A DNA stretch of 64,000 nucleotides from the NCBI RefSeq assembly GCF_003610255.1, contig NZ_RAPS01000001.1, positions 3,286,001 through 3,350,000 of the forward strand. The letters run 5' to 3'. The stretch comes from Streptomyces sp. TLI_171. Lineage in GTDB: Bacteria > Actinomycetota > Actinomycetes > Streptomycetales > Streptomycetaceae. The notes beneath the pieces were generated by a model, which saw only the letters and a list, made by a program, of their open reading frames with translations, did not search any database and was not told the DNA's origin. Made by a program: the position numbers and the translations under genes. Shown in pieces: positions 22,842 through 31,583 of the stretch (the first letter of the stretch is position 1; each line of letters opens with the position of its first letter).

Positions 22842-22887
22842 TCCCGGCGCACCTGACGCCGCTGCGGCCGGAGCGGCCGACGGAGGG

Positions 22888-23868
22888 TCAGCGGACCATC
22901 CGGGCTGCCTCGACGGCCCAGTAGGTGAGGATCTGCTCGGCGCCGGCCCGGCGGATCGAGGTGAGGGTCTCCAGGATCATCCGCTCGCGGTCGACCCAGC
23001 CGTTGGCGGCGGCGGCCTCGACCATCGCGTACTCGCCGGAGACCTGGTACGCGGCCACGGGCACCGGGGAGGCGTCGGCGACCTGGCGGAGGATGTCGAG
23101 GTAGGCCATGGCGGGCTTGACCATCACCAGGTCGGCGCCCTCGGCGAGGTCCTGCTCCAGTTCGCGCAGCGACTCGCGGGCGTTGGCCGGGTCCTGCTGG
23201 TAGGTCTTGCGGTCGCCCTTGAGCGAGGAGCCGACGGCCTCCCGGAACGGGCCGAAGAACGCGGAGGCGTACTTGGCGGTGTAGGCGAGGATGCCGGTGT
23301 CCTGGTGCCCGGCGGCGTCCAGCGCCTTGCGGATGACGCCGACCTGACCGTCCATCATCCCCGAGGGCCCGACCAGGTGGACGCCCGCGTCGGCCTGCAC
23401 CACGGCCATCTCGGCGTAGCGCTCCAGGGTGGCGTCGTTGTCGACGGAGCCGTCGGCGGCGAGCACCCCGCAGTGGCCGTGGTCGGTGTACTCGTCCAGG
23501 CAGAGGTCGGACATCACGACCAGGGCGTCGCCGACCTCGGAGACCACGTCGCGGATGGCGAGCTGCAGGATGCCCTCGGGGTTGGTGCCCTCGGTGCCGG
23601 TCGCGTCCTGCACCTCGGGGACGCCGAACAGCATGAGGCCGCCCAGTCCGGCTTCGGCGGCCTCCACCGCGGCACGGCGCAGGGTGTCCCGGGTGTGCTG
23701 GACGACGCCCGGCATGGAGCCGATCGCCTGCGGCTCGGTGATGCCCTCGCGGACGAAGGCGGGCAGGATCAGCTCGGCCGGGTGCAGCCGGGTCTCGGCG
23801 ACCAGGCGGCGCATCGCCGGGGTGGAGCGCAGCCGGCGCGGACGGACGGACGGGAATTCGGCGGACAC
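22888..23868 (-). CDS. hemB: Porphobilinogen synthase (delta-aminolevulinic acid dehydratase)
   Basis: Condenses two 5-aminolevulinate molecules into porphobilinogen. Conserved parts: [20 protein letters not shown] at the start, the metal-site segment [16 protein letters not shown], the first active-site Lys in [17 protein letters not shown] and the Schiff-base Lys in [12 protein letters not shown]. The metal segment is a hybrid: of the three zinc cysteines of E. coli HemB the middle one is Asp, as in magnesium-type enzymes. I prefer GTG 23868 (326 residues) because GGGAG lies 8 nt upstream and it aligns with other actinobacterial HemB; GTG 23889 is also open. A terminator separates it from hemD. 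Confidence 0.94.
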   Translation of the reverse strand: MSAEFPSVRPRRLRSTPAMRRLVAETRLHPAELILPAFVREGITEPQAIGSMPGVVQHTRDTLRRAAVEAAEAGLGGLMLFGVPEVQDATGTEGTNPEGILQLAIRDVVSEVGDALVVMSDLCLDEYTDHGHCGVLAADGSVDNDATLERYAEMAVVQADAGVHLVGPSGMMDGQVGVIRKALDAAGHQDTGILAYTAKYASAFFGPFREAVGSSLKGDRKTYQQDPANARESLRELEQDLAEGADLVMVKPAMAYLDILRQVADASPVPVAAYQVSGEYAMVEAAAANGWVDRERMILETLTSIRRAGAEQILTYWAVEAARMVR

Positions 23869-23897
23869 TTCGAAGGCTCCCTGAGTCACGAGAGATG

Positions 23898-23930
23898 CGT
23901 CAGGGGGAGACCGGCGGCCTCCCCCTGACG
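23898..23930. terminator. Hairpin between hemD and hemB
   Basis: A perfect 12-bp stem (23898-23909 with 23919-23930) and a 9-nt loop between the leftward hemD stop and hemB start. It probably ends the rex-hemACD transcript, leaving hemB with its own promoter or partial read-through. Confidence 0.7.
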
Positions 23931-23935
23931 GAGGG

Positions 23936-25555
23936 TCAGCGCGCCTTGCGGCGCGAGCCGGGGCGGCGTTCGCTCGGCCGGTAGACCGGCTCGCCCGCCG
24001 CCGTGGCGGCGTCCCGGCGGTTCGCCCCGAAGTCTGCCAGCGCCTGGGCGAGCGCGGACGCGGACGGGGCCGGGGCCATCACGTCGACCCGCAGGCCGTG
24101 CTCCTCCGCCGTCTTGGCGGTGGCGGGGCCGATGCAGGCGATGACGGTCACGTTGTGCGGCTTGCCGGCGATGCCGACCAGGTTCCGGACGGTCGAGGAC
24201 GAGGTGAACAGCACCGCGTCGAAACCGCCGCCCTTGATCGCCTCCCGGGTCTCGGCCGGCGGCGGCGAGGCGCGCACCGTGCGGTACGCGGTCACGTCGT
24301 CGACCTCCCAGCCGAGTTCGACCAGGCCGGCCACCAGGGTCTCGGTGGCGATGTCGGCGCGCGGCAGCAGCACCCGGTCGATCGGGTCGAACACCGGGTC
24401 GTACGGCGGCCAGTCCTCCAGCAGGCCGGCCGCGGACTGCTCGCCGGACGGCACCAGGTCGGGCTTCACGCCGAAGTCGACCAGCGCCTGCGCGGTGGTC
24501 TCGCCGACCGCGGCGACCTTGATGCCGGCGAACGCGCGGGCGTCCAGGCCGTACTCCTCGAACTTCTCCCGGACGGCCTTGACGGCGTTCACCGAGGTGA
24601 AGGCGATCCACTCGTAGCGGCCGGTGACCAGGCCCTTGATGGCCCGCTCCATCTGCTGCGGGGTGCGCGGCGGCTCGACCGCGATGGTCGGCACCTCCTG
24701 CGGCACCGCGCCGTACGAGCGGAGCTGCTCGGACAGGCCGTGGGCCTGCTCCTTGGTGCGCGGCACGAGGACGTTCCAGCCGAACAGCGGCTTGGTCTCG
24801 AACCACGAGTGCGAGGCCCGGTGGGCGACCTGCTCGCCCACCACGGCTATCACCGAGGTCGCCGGGTCCACCGGGGCGGAGACCGGCGAGGGCAGCACCC
24901 GGGCGGCCTTCAGGTCGGCGGCGATCGCCGCCAGGGTGGAGGTGAAGGTGCGCTGCCGGGTGGTGGTGCCGGACAGCGTCGCGGACAGCGCCGCGTCGGG
25001 CTTGCGGCCGTGCGCCACCAGCGAGTTGGCGGTCGCCGGCAGCTGGCCCAGGGTGGTGCGCACCACCAGCGTGGTCTCCGGCGCGCCGAGGTCGACCAGC
25101 TGGCCGCCGAGCAGCGCCTCGCCGTCGACGAAGCGGACGTCCGCGCCCTGGTCGCCGCGGAGCGGCACACCCGCGTAGGCGGGCACGCCGACCGACTGGG
25201 CGACGCCGGGCACGACCTCGAAGGCGATGCCGGCGTTGGCGCAGCGCAGCATCTCCTGGGCGGCGCAGCCGTCCAGGCCCGGGTCGCCGTCGACGGTGCG
25301 GACCAGGTGGCGGCCGGCCTTGACCGCGTCGGCGGCCAGGTCGCACAGCTCCTTGCCGACCTCGGCCGGGTCGAGGACCTGGACCCCGGCCGGGCAGTGC
25401 ATGCGCACCGCGGCGGCGGTCAGCGGGTCGGCGACCAGCACGTCGGCGGTGCCGAGCACGTCGACGGCGCGCAGGGTGAGCAGTCCGGGGTCGCCGGGGC
25501 CGGCGCCGAGGAAGGTGCAGCGCCCGGCGGGCGGGTGGAATCCAGCGGCGGTCAT
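23936..25555 (-). CDS. hemD: Fused uroporphyrinogen-III C-methyltransferase / uroporphyrinogen-III synthase
   Basis: A 539-residue two-domain protein. N-terminal half (about 10-250): tetrapyrrole methylase fold with the SAM-binding motif [20 protein letters not shown], feeding sirohaem/cobalamin synthesis. C-terminal half (about 260-510): HemD, which closes hydroxymethylbilane to uroporphyrinogen III ([54 protein letters not shown]). The methylase part is less typical after the first motif ([12 protein letters not shown] replaces the usual YDRLV), so its activity is less sure than that of HemD. ATG 25555 overlaps the hemC stop (ATGA). The fusion is normal for actinomycetes. A basic tail ends the protein. 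Confidence 0.93.
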   Translation of the reverse strand: MTAAGFHPPAGRCTFLGAGPGDPGLLTLRAVDVLGTADVLVADPLTAAAVRMHCPAGVQVLDPAEVGKELCDLAADAVKAGRHLVRTVDGDPGLDGCAAQEMLRCANAGIAFEVVPGVAQSVGVPAYAGVPLRGDQGADVRFVDGEALLGGQLVDLGAPETTLVVRTTLGQLPATANSLVAHGRKPDAALSATLSGTTTRQRTFTSTLAAIAADLKAARVLPSPVSAPVDPATSVIAVVGEQVAHRASHSWFETKPLFGWNVLVPRTKEQAHGLSEQLRSYGAVPQEVPTIAVEPPRTPQQMERAIKGLVTGRYEWIAFTSVNAVKAVREKFEEYGLDARAFAGIKVAAVGETTAQALVDFGVKPDLVPSGEQSAAGLLEDWPPYDPVFDPIDRVLLPRADIATETLVAGLVELGWEVDDVTAYRTVRASPPPAETREAIKGGGFDAVLFTSSSTVRNLVGIAGKPHNVTVIACIGPATAKTAEEHGLRVDVMAPAPSASALAQALADFGANRRDAATAAGEPVYRPSERRPGSRRKAR

Positions 25556-26571
25556 CGGGCGCGCTCCCCCATCAGGTTGGCCGCTCCGGTGTCGAGCAGC
25601 CGGGTGGCCAGGGCGCGGCCCAGGGCCGCGGCCTGCTCCTCGGCGGTCTCGTCCGGGACGAGCGGGCCGTTGGCGGACATCTTCAGCAGTTCGGCGCCGT
25701 CGGTGGTGCCGACCACGCCGTCCAGGCGCAGTTCGGTGCCGGACCAGCCGGCCAGGGCGGCGACGGGCGCGGAGCAGCCGGCCTCCAGGGTGGCCAGCAG
25801 CGCGCGTTCGGCGACCACGGCGGCCCGGGTGGGGCGGTGGTCGAGCCGGGCGAGCACGGCGGCCAGCGTGGGGTCGACGCACTCGACGGCGAGCGCGCCC
25901 TGCCCGGGGGCGGGCAGCATCAGCTCGGGGTCGAGGTGCTCGGTGATCTCGGCGGACCGGCCCAGCCGGTTCAGACCGGCGGTGGCCAGCACCACGGCGT
26001 CGAGCTCGCCGGAGGTGACGAAGTTGATCCGGGTGTCGACGTTGCCGCGGATCGCGACGGTCTCCAGGTCGGCGCCGCGGGCCCGGGCCCAGGCGTTCAG
26101 CTGGGCCATCCGGCGCGGGGAGCCGGTGCCGATCCGGACGGTGCGCCCGGCGCTCTTGCCGACCAGTTCGGCCAGCGTCAGCCCGTCCCGGGCCACCAGC
26201 GCGTCCCGGACGTCCTCGCGCTCGGGGACGGCGGCCAGCAGCAGCCCGGCGGGGGCGGCGGTCGGCAGGTCCTTCAGCGAGTGGACGGCCAGGTCGATGC
26301 GGCCCTCCAGCAGGGCGTCGCGCAGCGCGGAGACGAACACGCCGGTGCCGCCGATCTGCGCCAGCGACTCGCGGGAGACGTCCCCGTAGGTGGTGATCTC
26401 GACCAGCTCGACCCGGCGGCCGGTGATCTCGGCCACCTCCTCGGCGACCATGCCCGACTGGGCCATGGCGAGTGCGCTGCGGCGGGTACCGAGACGCAGC
26501 GGCGTCACTGTCTCTGGACCATTCATGAGGTGATCGTCCTGGTCGTGCTGGGGGGCTGACGGGGTGTTCAT
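25552..26571 (-). CDS. hemC: Hydroxymethylbilane synthase (porphobilinogen deaminase)
   Basis: Joins four porphobilinogen units into hydroxymethylbilane. The family N terminus (LRLGTRRSALAMAQSGMVAE), VHSLKDLPTA, RIGTGSPRRMAQLNA, AIRGNVDTR and the dipyrromethane-cofactor cysteine in LEAGCSAPVAALAG are all present. Length 339 including a leader of about 20 residues that looks non-conserved. ATG 26571 is favoured because it overlaps the hemA stop (ATGA) and has GGAG 7 nt upstream; ATG 26526 is the alternative. Third gene of rex-hemA-hemC-hemD. Confidence 0.95.
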   Translation of the reverse strand: MNTPSAPQHDQDDHLMNGPETVTPLRLGTRRSALAMAQSGMVAEEVAEITGRRVELVEITTYGDVSRESLAQIGGTGVFVSALRDALLEGRIDLAVHSLKDLPTAAPAGLLLAAVPEREDVRDALVARDGLTLAELVGKSAGRTVRIGTGSPRRMAQLNAWARARGADLETVAIRGNVDTRINFVTSGELDAVVLATAGLNRLGRSAEITEHLDPELMLPAPGQGALAVECVDPTLAAVLARLDHRPTRAAVVAERALLATLEAGCSAPVAALAGWSGTELRLDGVVGTTDGAELLKMSANGPLVPDETAEEQAAALGRALATRLLDTGAANLMGERAR

Positions 26572-27959
26572 CCGGTGACTCCGGCGGGCGGGGCGACGGC
26601 GGCCTGGGCGGCGGGGATGCCGCCCGCCGGGATCGAGGATCCCGCCTGGGCGCCGATCGGTGTGCCGGAGACAGCGTGCACTGCCGCGGGGTCCAAGTCG
26701 AACAGTTCGCGCAAGGCTTCCGCGTAGGAGGCCCCGCCGGGTTCGGCGGCGAGCTGCTTGACCTTGACGGTCGGGGCGTGCAGCAGTTTGTCGACCACCC
26801 GGCGCACGGTCTGCGAGAACTCCGCGCGGGAGCGCTCGTCCAGGTCCGGCAACCGGGCGGTGAGGCGGGCGAGTTCGCTGCTCACGACCTCGGAGGCCAT
26901 GGCGCGCAGGGCGACCACGGTGGGGGCGATCCGGGCGGCCCGCTGGGCCTGCCCGAACGCCTCGACCTCGTCCGCGACGATGGTGGAGACCGCGTCGACG
27001 TCGCCCGCGCCGGGGGTGGCGGCGTGCGCGTGCGACAGGCTCTCCAGGTCGACCAGCAGCGCGCCGGGCAGCCCGTGGACGGCGTGGTCGACGTCACGCG
27101 GCATCGCCAGGTCGAGGAAGGCCAGCGGGGCGTCCGCGGAGCGGGCCGCCAGCGCGGCGGCGACCTCGGGGGCGCCGATCACGGTGCCGGCCGCGCCGGT
27201 GCAGGAGATCACCAGGTCGACGTCGGCGAGCGCCTGCGGGACCTTCGCGAACTCCAGGGTGCGGGCGGCGGCGCCGCCGCCGAGGATCTCCACCAGGCGC
27301 TCGGCGCGGGCCGAGGTGCGGTTGGCGATCAGCAGCTCGCCGACGCCGGCGCGGACCAGCGTCGCGGCGGCCAGCGAACTCATCGAGCCCGCGCCGACCA
27401 CCAGGGCGCGCTTGCCGGCGATCGGGCCGGCCGAGGCGGCGACCTGCTCCAGGCCGAAGGTGACCAGCGACTGGCCGGCCTTGTCGATGCCGGTCTCGCT
27501 GTGCGCCCGCTTGCCGACCCGCAGGGCCTGCTGGAACAGCTCGTTGAGGCCGCGGCCGGCGGTGTGCTCCTCCTGGGCCTTGGCCAGCGCGTCCCGCAGC
27601 TGGCCGAGGATCTGGCCCTCGCCGACCACCATCGAGTCCAGGCCGCAGGCCACCGAGAACAGGTGGTGGACGGCGCGGTCCTCGTAGTGCACGTACAGGT
27701 GCGGGGTGAGCTCGTCCAGGTCCACGCCGCTGTGCCCGGCCAGCAGCTGGGACAGCTCGGCGACGCCCGCGTGGAACTTGTCAACGTCCGCGTACAGCTC
27801 GATCCGGTTGCAGGTGTTGACCAGCGCGGCTTCCGCGACGGTCGCCGAGGCCGCCGCCTCGTGCAGCACCCGGGCCGGGCTGTCGCCGGTGAGCGCGGCG
27901 CGCTCCAGCACGCCGACCGGCGCGGTCCGGTGGCTCAGACCGACTACCAGAAGACTCAT
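26568..27959 (-). CDS. hemA: Glutamyl-tRNA reductase
   Basis: NADPH-dependent reduction of glutamyl-tRNA(Glu) to glutamate-1-semialdehyde, the first committed step of the C5 pathway; HemL in this window does the next step. LVVGLSHRTAPVGVLERAAL and the catalytic Cys in EAALVNTCNRIELYADVD are seen. The Rossmann segment is KRALVVGAGSMSSLAAATLV, and a helical dimerisation domain lies near the C terminus. GAGG 7 nt before ATG 27959. At 463 residues it has an Ala/Pro/Gly-rich tail of about 45 residues beyond the dimerisation domain. Downstream of rex by 31 bp and overlapped by hemC. Confidence 0.95.
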   Translation of the reverse strand: MSLLVVGLSHRTAPVGVLERAALTGDSPARVLHEAAASATVAEAALVNTCNRIELYADVDKFHAGVAELSQLLAGHSGVDLDELTPHLYVHYEDRAVHHLFSVACGLDSMVVGEGQILGQLRDALAKAQEEHTAGRGLNELFQQALRVGKRAHSETGIDKAGQSLVTFGLEQVAASAGPIAGKRALVVGAGSMSSLAAATLVRAGVGELLIANRTSARAERLVEILGGGAAARTLEFAKVPQALADVDLVISCTGAAGTVIGAPEVAAALAARSADAPLAFLDLAMPRDVDHAVHGLPGALLVDLESLSHAHAATPGAGDVDAVSTIVADEVEAFGQAQRAARIAPTVVALRAMASEVVSSELARLTARLPDLDERSRAEFSQTVRRVVDKLLHAPTVKVKQLAAEPGGASYAEALRELFDLDPAAVHAVSGTPIGAQAGSSIPAGGIPAAQAAVAPPAGVTG

Positions 27960-27990
27960 GCCCCCACCTCGTCGTGACGGATGTTGGTGC

Positions 27991-28857
27991 TCACGCCGGC
28001 ATCACCGCGGACAGGTCGTCGTCCGGGCCGCCCTTGGCGCTCGGCGCGGCCTTGGCCTGCTCGGCCTTGCCGCCGCCGGCCGCCCGCCGCAGCTTGGCGG
28101 CCGCGGCACGGACCGGCCCGGGGGCGCGGTCCAGCACCGAGTCGCCGGCGGACGGCTCGTCGCCGGCCTTCCGCTGCTCGTGGAAGGCCAGGATCTGCAG
28201 CTCTATCGACAGGTCCACCTTGCGCACGTCGACGCCGTCCGGGACGGTCAGCACGGTGGGGGCGAAGTTCAGGATGCTGGTCACGCCGGCCTCCACCAGC
28301 CGGTCGCAGACCTGCTGGGCGGCGCCGGGCGGGGTGGTGATCACGCCGATGGACACGTGCTGGGCGGCCACGATGTCCTCCAGCTCGTCCATGTGCCGCA
28401 CGGGCAGCCCGGCGGCGGTGCTGCCGACCACGTTGACGTCGGCGTCCAGCAGCGCGGCCACCCGGAAACCCCGGGAGGCGAAACCGCCGTAGTTGGCGAG
28501 GGCGTGGCCCAGGTTTCCGATGCCGACGATGACGACCGGCCAGTCCTGGGTGAGGCCCAGCTCGCGGGAGATCTGGTAGACGAGGTACTCCACGTCGTAG
28601 CCGACGCCCCGGGTGCCGTAGGAGCCCAGGTAGGAGAAGTCCTTGCGCAGCTTGGCGGAGTTCACGCCCGCGGCGGCGGCCAGCTCCTCGGAGGAGACGG
28701 TCGGGACCGAGCGCTCCGACAGCGCGGTCAACGCCCGCAGGTAGAGCGGGAGGCGGGCCACGGTCGCCTCGGGGATGCCCCGGGCGCGCGAGGTGCGGCG
28801 CGCGGCGCCCTGGTCGGGCGTCTGCGAACTGCTGGGTGAGGGTCGGCCGATTGCCAC
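27991..28857 (-). CDS. rex: Redox-sensing transcriptional repressor Rex
   Basis: Rex binds DNA when NADH/NAD+ is low and is released by NADH; in Streptomyces it controls cydAB, the nuo operon and its own rex-hemACD operon. The winged helix is at about residues 28-85 (LPLYLRALTALSERSVPTVS, then VNSAKLRKDFSYLGSYGTRG). The Rossmann NAD(H)-binding motif is VVIVGIGNLGHALANYGGF, followed by a C-terminal domain-swapped helix. The 288-residue form starting at GTG 28857 has AGGAG 5 nt upstream; the longer frame overlaps the neighbouring exonuclease region antisense. A Rex operator lies 47 bp upstream of the start. Confidence 0.95.
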   Translation of the reverse strand: MAIGRPSPSSSQTPDQGAARRTSRARGIPEATVARLPLYLRALTALSERSVPTVSSEELAAAAGVNSAKLRKDFSYLGSYGTRGVGYDVEYLVYQISRELGLTQDWPVVIVGIGNLGHALANYGGFASRGFRVAALLDADVNVVGSTAAGLPVRHMDELEDIVAAQHVSIGVITTPPGAAQQVCDRLVEAGVTSILNFAPTVLTVPDGVDVRKVDLSIELQILAFHEQRKAGDEPSAGDSVLDRAPGPVRAAAAKLRRAAGGGKAEQAKAAPSAKGGPDDDLSAVMPA

Positions 28858-28903
28858 GTTGCTCCTGCGGGTGAAGCTGGGCTTGGACCGCCAGGCTATG
28901 CGT

Positions 28904-28921
28904 TTGTGAACGTGTGCACAA
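28904..28921. promoter_or_regulatory. Rex operator (ROP)
   Basis: TTGTGAACGTGTGCACAA matches the Rex operator palindrome TTGTGAACGNGTTCACAA as I recall it, with a single deviation in the right arm. It is placed 47 bp before the rex start, so Rex should repress its own operon and thereby hemACD. Confidence 0.85.
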
Positions 28922-28958
28922 AGATGGTGTCCGATTTGTCCCCGAACAGTGACACGCA

Positions 28959-29633
28959 TCACTCGTAACCCGCCGCGCCGATCAGGGCCCGCGGGCCCTC
29001 CACCCCCGCCGGCCACGGTCCCAGCGGCGCCACCCGGCGCAGCAGCGGCACCTCTCCGTGCGCCCGCGTCGACCGGGCCGGTGCCAGCCGCGGCCACGGC
29101 ACGGCCGATCCGACCGGCGGCTCCGCCGCCGCCTGACCCGACCGCGAGCAGTGCCGCAGCAGCTCCACGGTGGCCCGCGCGTCGCCCAGCGCGGTGTGCG
29201 CCGGGAACCAGCCCAGGCCCGCCGCCTCCACGCACGCCGAGAGTCCGAAACCGCCCGCGTCCGGCAGCAGCCGGCGGGCCATCCGCATCGTGCACAGCAG
29301 CGGGACCGGCGGCAGCACCACCCCGATCCGCGCGAACTCCCGCTCCAGGAACGCCCGGTCGCAGGTCACGTGGTGACCGACCAGCGCCCGCCCCGCCAGC
29401 AGCTCCAGCAGCCACGGCGCGATCTGCCGGAACCGGGGCGCCCCGGCCACGTCCTCCTGCGCTATCCCGTGCACGTGCGTCGGCCCCACCGGGCCGGCCG
29501 GGTCCACCAGCGTCACGAACTCCCGCTCCGCCCGCAGCCCGGCGTCCAGCTGCACCACGGCGACCTCGACCACCCGGTGGCGCCAGGGGCTACGACCGGT
29601 GGCCTCGACGTCGACGACGGCATAGCCGCTCAT
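28959..29633 (-). CDS. DnaQ-like 3'-5' exonuclease domain protein
   Basis: A 224-residue DEDD-family nuclease. ExoI motif with the metal-binding DxE pair is YAVVDVEATGRS, ExoII is GRALVGHHVTCDRAFLEREF, and the ExoIII region is AHTALGDARATVELLRH (HxAxxD type, so DEDDh). ATG 29633 is chosen because AGGAGG lies 6 nt upstream. It probably degrades DNA or RNA 3' ends; it may be a proofreading-like or general exonuclease. Divergent or unlinked to rex by its own leader, and about 60 residues at the C terminus are low in structure. Confidence 0.87.
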   Translation of the reverse strand: MSGYAVVDVEATGRSPWRHRVVEVAVVQLDAGLRAEREFVTLVDPAGPVGPTHVHGIAQEDVAGAPRFRQIAPWLLELLAGRALVGHHVTCDRAFLEREFARIGVVLPPVPLLCTMRMARRLLPDAGGFGLSACVEAAGLGWFPAHTALGDARATVELLRHCSRSGQAAAEPPVGSAVPWPRLAPARSTRAHGEVPLLRRVAPLGPWPAGVEGPRALIGAAGYE

Positions 29634-29797
29634 CGCGCCCTCCTCTTGCACAGCCCCCGGCGGACACGGAAACCGTCCGATCGTAAGCCGAGAAGTGAGC
29701 CAGAACCTAGGGCGATCTTCATCGAACGTTCACGAAGCACCGCTGTGCGGCGGGGGGTGCGAGCGGGGTCACACCGCTCGCGCGGCTGGGGCGCGGG

Positions 29798-30067
29798 TCA
29801 GGCCAGGGCCTTGCGGAGGCGGGCCTCGTCCACCCGCCAGAAGTCGTGCTGGCGGCCGTTGACCAGGGTCACCGGGATTTGCTCGGCGTACTCCTCGTAG
29901 AGCGCCGCGTCCTGGAGGATGTCCTTCTCCTCGAAGGCGACGCCCAGTTCGGCGGTGACCTTGAGGATGGTCGCGCGGGCGTCCTCGCAGAGGTGGCAGC
30001 CGGGCTTGCCGATCAGGGTGACGGTGGTGTCGGCGGGGTTCTTCTTCTCGCGTCGCAGCAGGCTCAC
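29798..30067 (-). CDS. Glutaredoxin-family protein
   Basis: An 89-residue thioredoxin-fold protein with the redox pair KPGCHLCEDA (C24, C27) and the cis-Pro segment QIPVTLVNGRQ. It belongs to the DUF836/glutaredoxin-like group (C-x-L-C), whose partner reductant in actinomycetes is likely mycothiol or thioredoxin. The gene commonly lies next to rex and bldN in Streptomyces. It is divergent from the HAD phosphatase gene at 30194 with a 126-bp shared promoter region. Confidence 0.9.
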   Translation of the reverse strand: MSLLRREKKNPADTTVTLIGKPGCHLCEDARATILKVTAELGVAFEEKDILQDAALYEEYAEQIPVTLVNGRQHDFWRVDEARLRKALA

Positions 30068-30193
30068 GGATTCATTGTGCCGCCGGGCGCCCGGCGGTCC
30101 CGCGGGCGCCCCGCGGCACAGGTCGCCGCCCGTTCACCGGTGCGGCACTTCGCGGACACGGGGTCGGCGGCGCCGGCTGACTATGCTCGTCGC

Positions 30194-31138
30194 ATGGCCG
30201 CGCTGCGAAGGCTCACCCAGTCAAGGCGTTCCACCGACGATCGGACCGCCCTCGCGGGCGAGGCCGCGGCCGACGCCGCCGAGGCGCAGCTCGCGCCGGA
30301 CGGCGAGGAGCAGGGACCGGGGCGGCCGGCGGCGCCCGAGGGCGATCACACGCCGGTGCCGGGGGACGTCCGGGCGGCCGCGTTCTTCGACTGCGACAAC
30401 ACGATCCTGCGCGGCGCGGCGATCTTCTACCTCGGGGTGGGCCTGTACCGGCGGCGGTTCTTCACGCGGCGGGACCTGGCCCGGTTCGCCTGGCAGCAGG
30501 CGGCGTTCCGGCTGCGGGGCGCGGAGAACCCGGAGCACATCGCGGACGCCCGGGACAGCGCGCTGAGCCTGGTCGCGGGCAAGCGCACCGCGGACCTGGA
30601 GCAGATCTGCGAGGAGATCTTCGAGCCGGTACTGGCCGAGAAGGTGTGGCCGGGCACCCGCGCGCTGGTGCAGATGCACCTGGACGCGGGGCAGCGGGTC
30701 TGGCTGGTGACGGCGGCCCCGCAGGAGGTGGCCCGGCTGATCGCCCGCCGGCTGGGCATGACGGGGGCGCTGGGGACGGTCGCCGAGACCCGCAACGGCG
30801 AGTACACCGGGAAGCTGGTCGGCGGCATGCTGCACGGCCCCGCGAAGGCCGCCGCGGTGCAGGCGCTGGCCCGCCGCGAGCACCTGGACCTGGCCAGGTG
30901 CGCCGCGTTCAGCGACTCCGCGAACGACATCCCGATGCTGAGCCTGGTCGGCCACCCGTACGTGATCAATCCGGATTCGGCGCTGCGCCGGCACGCCCGG
31001 GCGATGGGCTGGCGGGTGCGGGACTTCCGGACGGGGCGGAAGGCGGCCCGGATCGGGGTGCCGGCCGCGGCGGGCCTGGGGGTGGTCGCCGGGGCGACCG
31101 CGGCGGCGATCGCGATGCGGCGGCGGCAGCGCGCCTGA
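30194..31138 (+). CDS. HAD-superfamily phosphatase (SerB-like, IB subfamily)
   Basis: A 314-residue protein. HAD motif I is AAFFDCDNTIL (D66 nucleophile, D68), motif II VWLVTAAPQEVA, and motifs III/IV GPAKAAAVQALARREHLDLA followed by FSDSANDIPMLSLVGHPYVI. This pattern is that of SerB-like acyl-phosphate or phosphoserine phosphatases. About 58 residues at the N terminus are polar and variable. The last about 25 residues form a hydrophobic stretch (VPAAAGLGVVAGATAAAIAM) that may anchor it in the membrane. TATGCT ends 6 nt before ATG 30194, pointing to a leaderless mRNA. Confidence 0.88.
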   Translation: MAALRRLTQSRRSTDDRTALAGEAAADAAEAQLAPDGEEQGPGRPAAPEGDHTPVPGDVRAAAFFDCDNTILRGAAIFYLGVGLYRRRFFTRRDLARFAWQQAAFRLRGAENPEHIADARDSALSLVAGKRTADLEQICEEIFEPVLAEKVWPGTRALVQMHLDAGQRVWLVTAAPQEVARLIARRLGMTGALGTVAETRNGEYTGKLVGGMLHGPAKAAAVQALARREHLDLARCAAFSDSANDIPMLSLVGHPYVINPDSALRRHARAMGWRVRDFRTGRKAARIGVPAAAGLGVVAGATAAAIAMRRRQRA

Positions 31139-31583
31139 CCCGGCGTCAATCCGCTGGTGGCGGGGTCCCACGGGCGGGTGGTTCGGCCTCACTCGGGGGA
31201 GCGAATCCCCGACCCCACGGCGGCGCTTCGAGCCTGCTCGACCGTGTCCGGAACTGATCGTTCGCCAGTCGGTCAAAGTCATGGGTTGAGACCGCCGGGA
31301 CCGGGGAAACCCGGCCGGAACACCAACGTTCGGTCACCTGACGTGCACAACTGGTCACATTGGGCCGGATGGATGGTGCCAACTCCGGTCACTGACAGGT
31401 GAATATGCGCAAGAAGTGGACCTCATCCGACCACTTCGACCACGCGGTGTAGCTGTCATTGCACAAAGCGTTATTCTCTCCTGGATGCACGCCACCCAAG
31501 CGTCCCCGTGACGGGTGGTCAGTGCGGCGTGCTCTCCGCACAGGCGGAGGTGATCCGTCCACAGTTCTGCCTCTGGGAGTCCC
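31139..31583. promoter_or_regulatory. 445-bp leader and promoter region of bldN
   Basis: No gene is seen. Just after the HAD gene two nested dyads (GGGGTC with GACCCC at 31162/31211, and TCGGGG with CCCCGA at 31193/31207) probably end its transcript. Further on GGTCAC occurs three times (31332, 31353, 31387); the last is part of TCAC-TGACAG-GTGA. bldN is a known target of the BldD repressor in Streptomyces, so these may be regulatory half-sites, but none matches the BldD box fully. A long untranslated leader is likely. Confidence 0.45.

Noticed and set aside
31162..31217. tRNA-like 3' end (GCGAATCCCCGACCCCA after a GGGG stem, with a GGGGTC that could pair as acceptor)
   Set aside because: The whole structure is only 56 nt, the loop lacks the TTC of a T arm, and no D or anticodon arm fits. 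It is better read as nested hairpins ending the HAD gene transcript; at most it is a tRNA relic.
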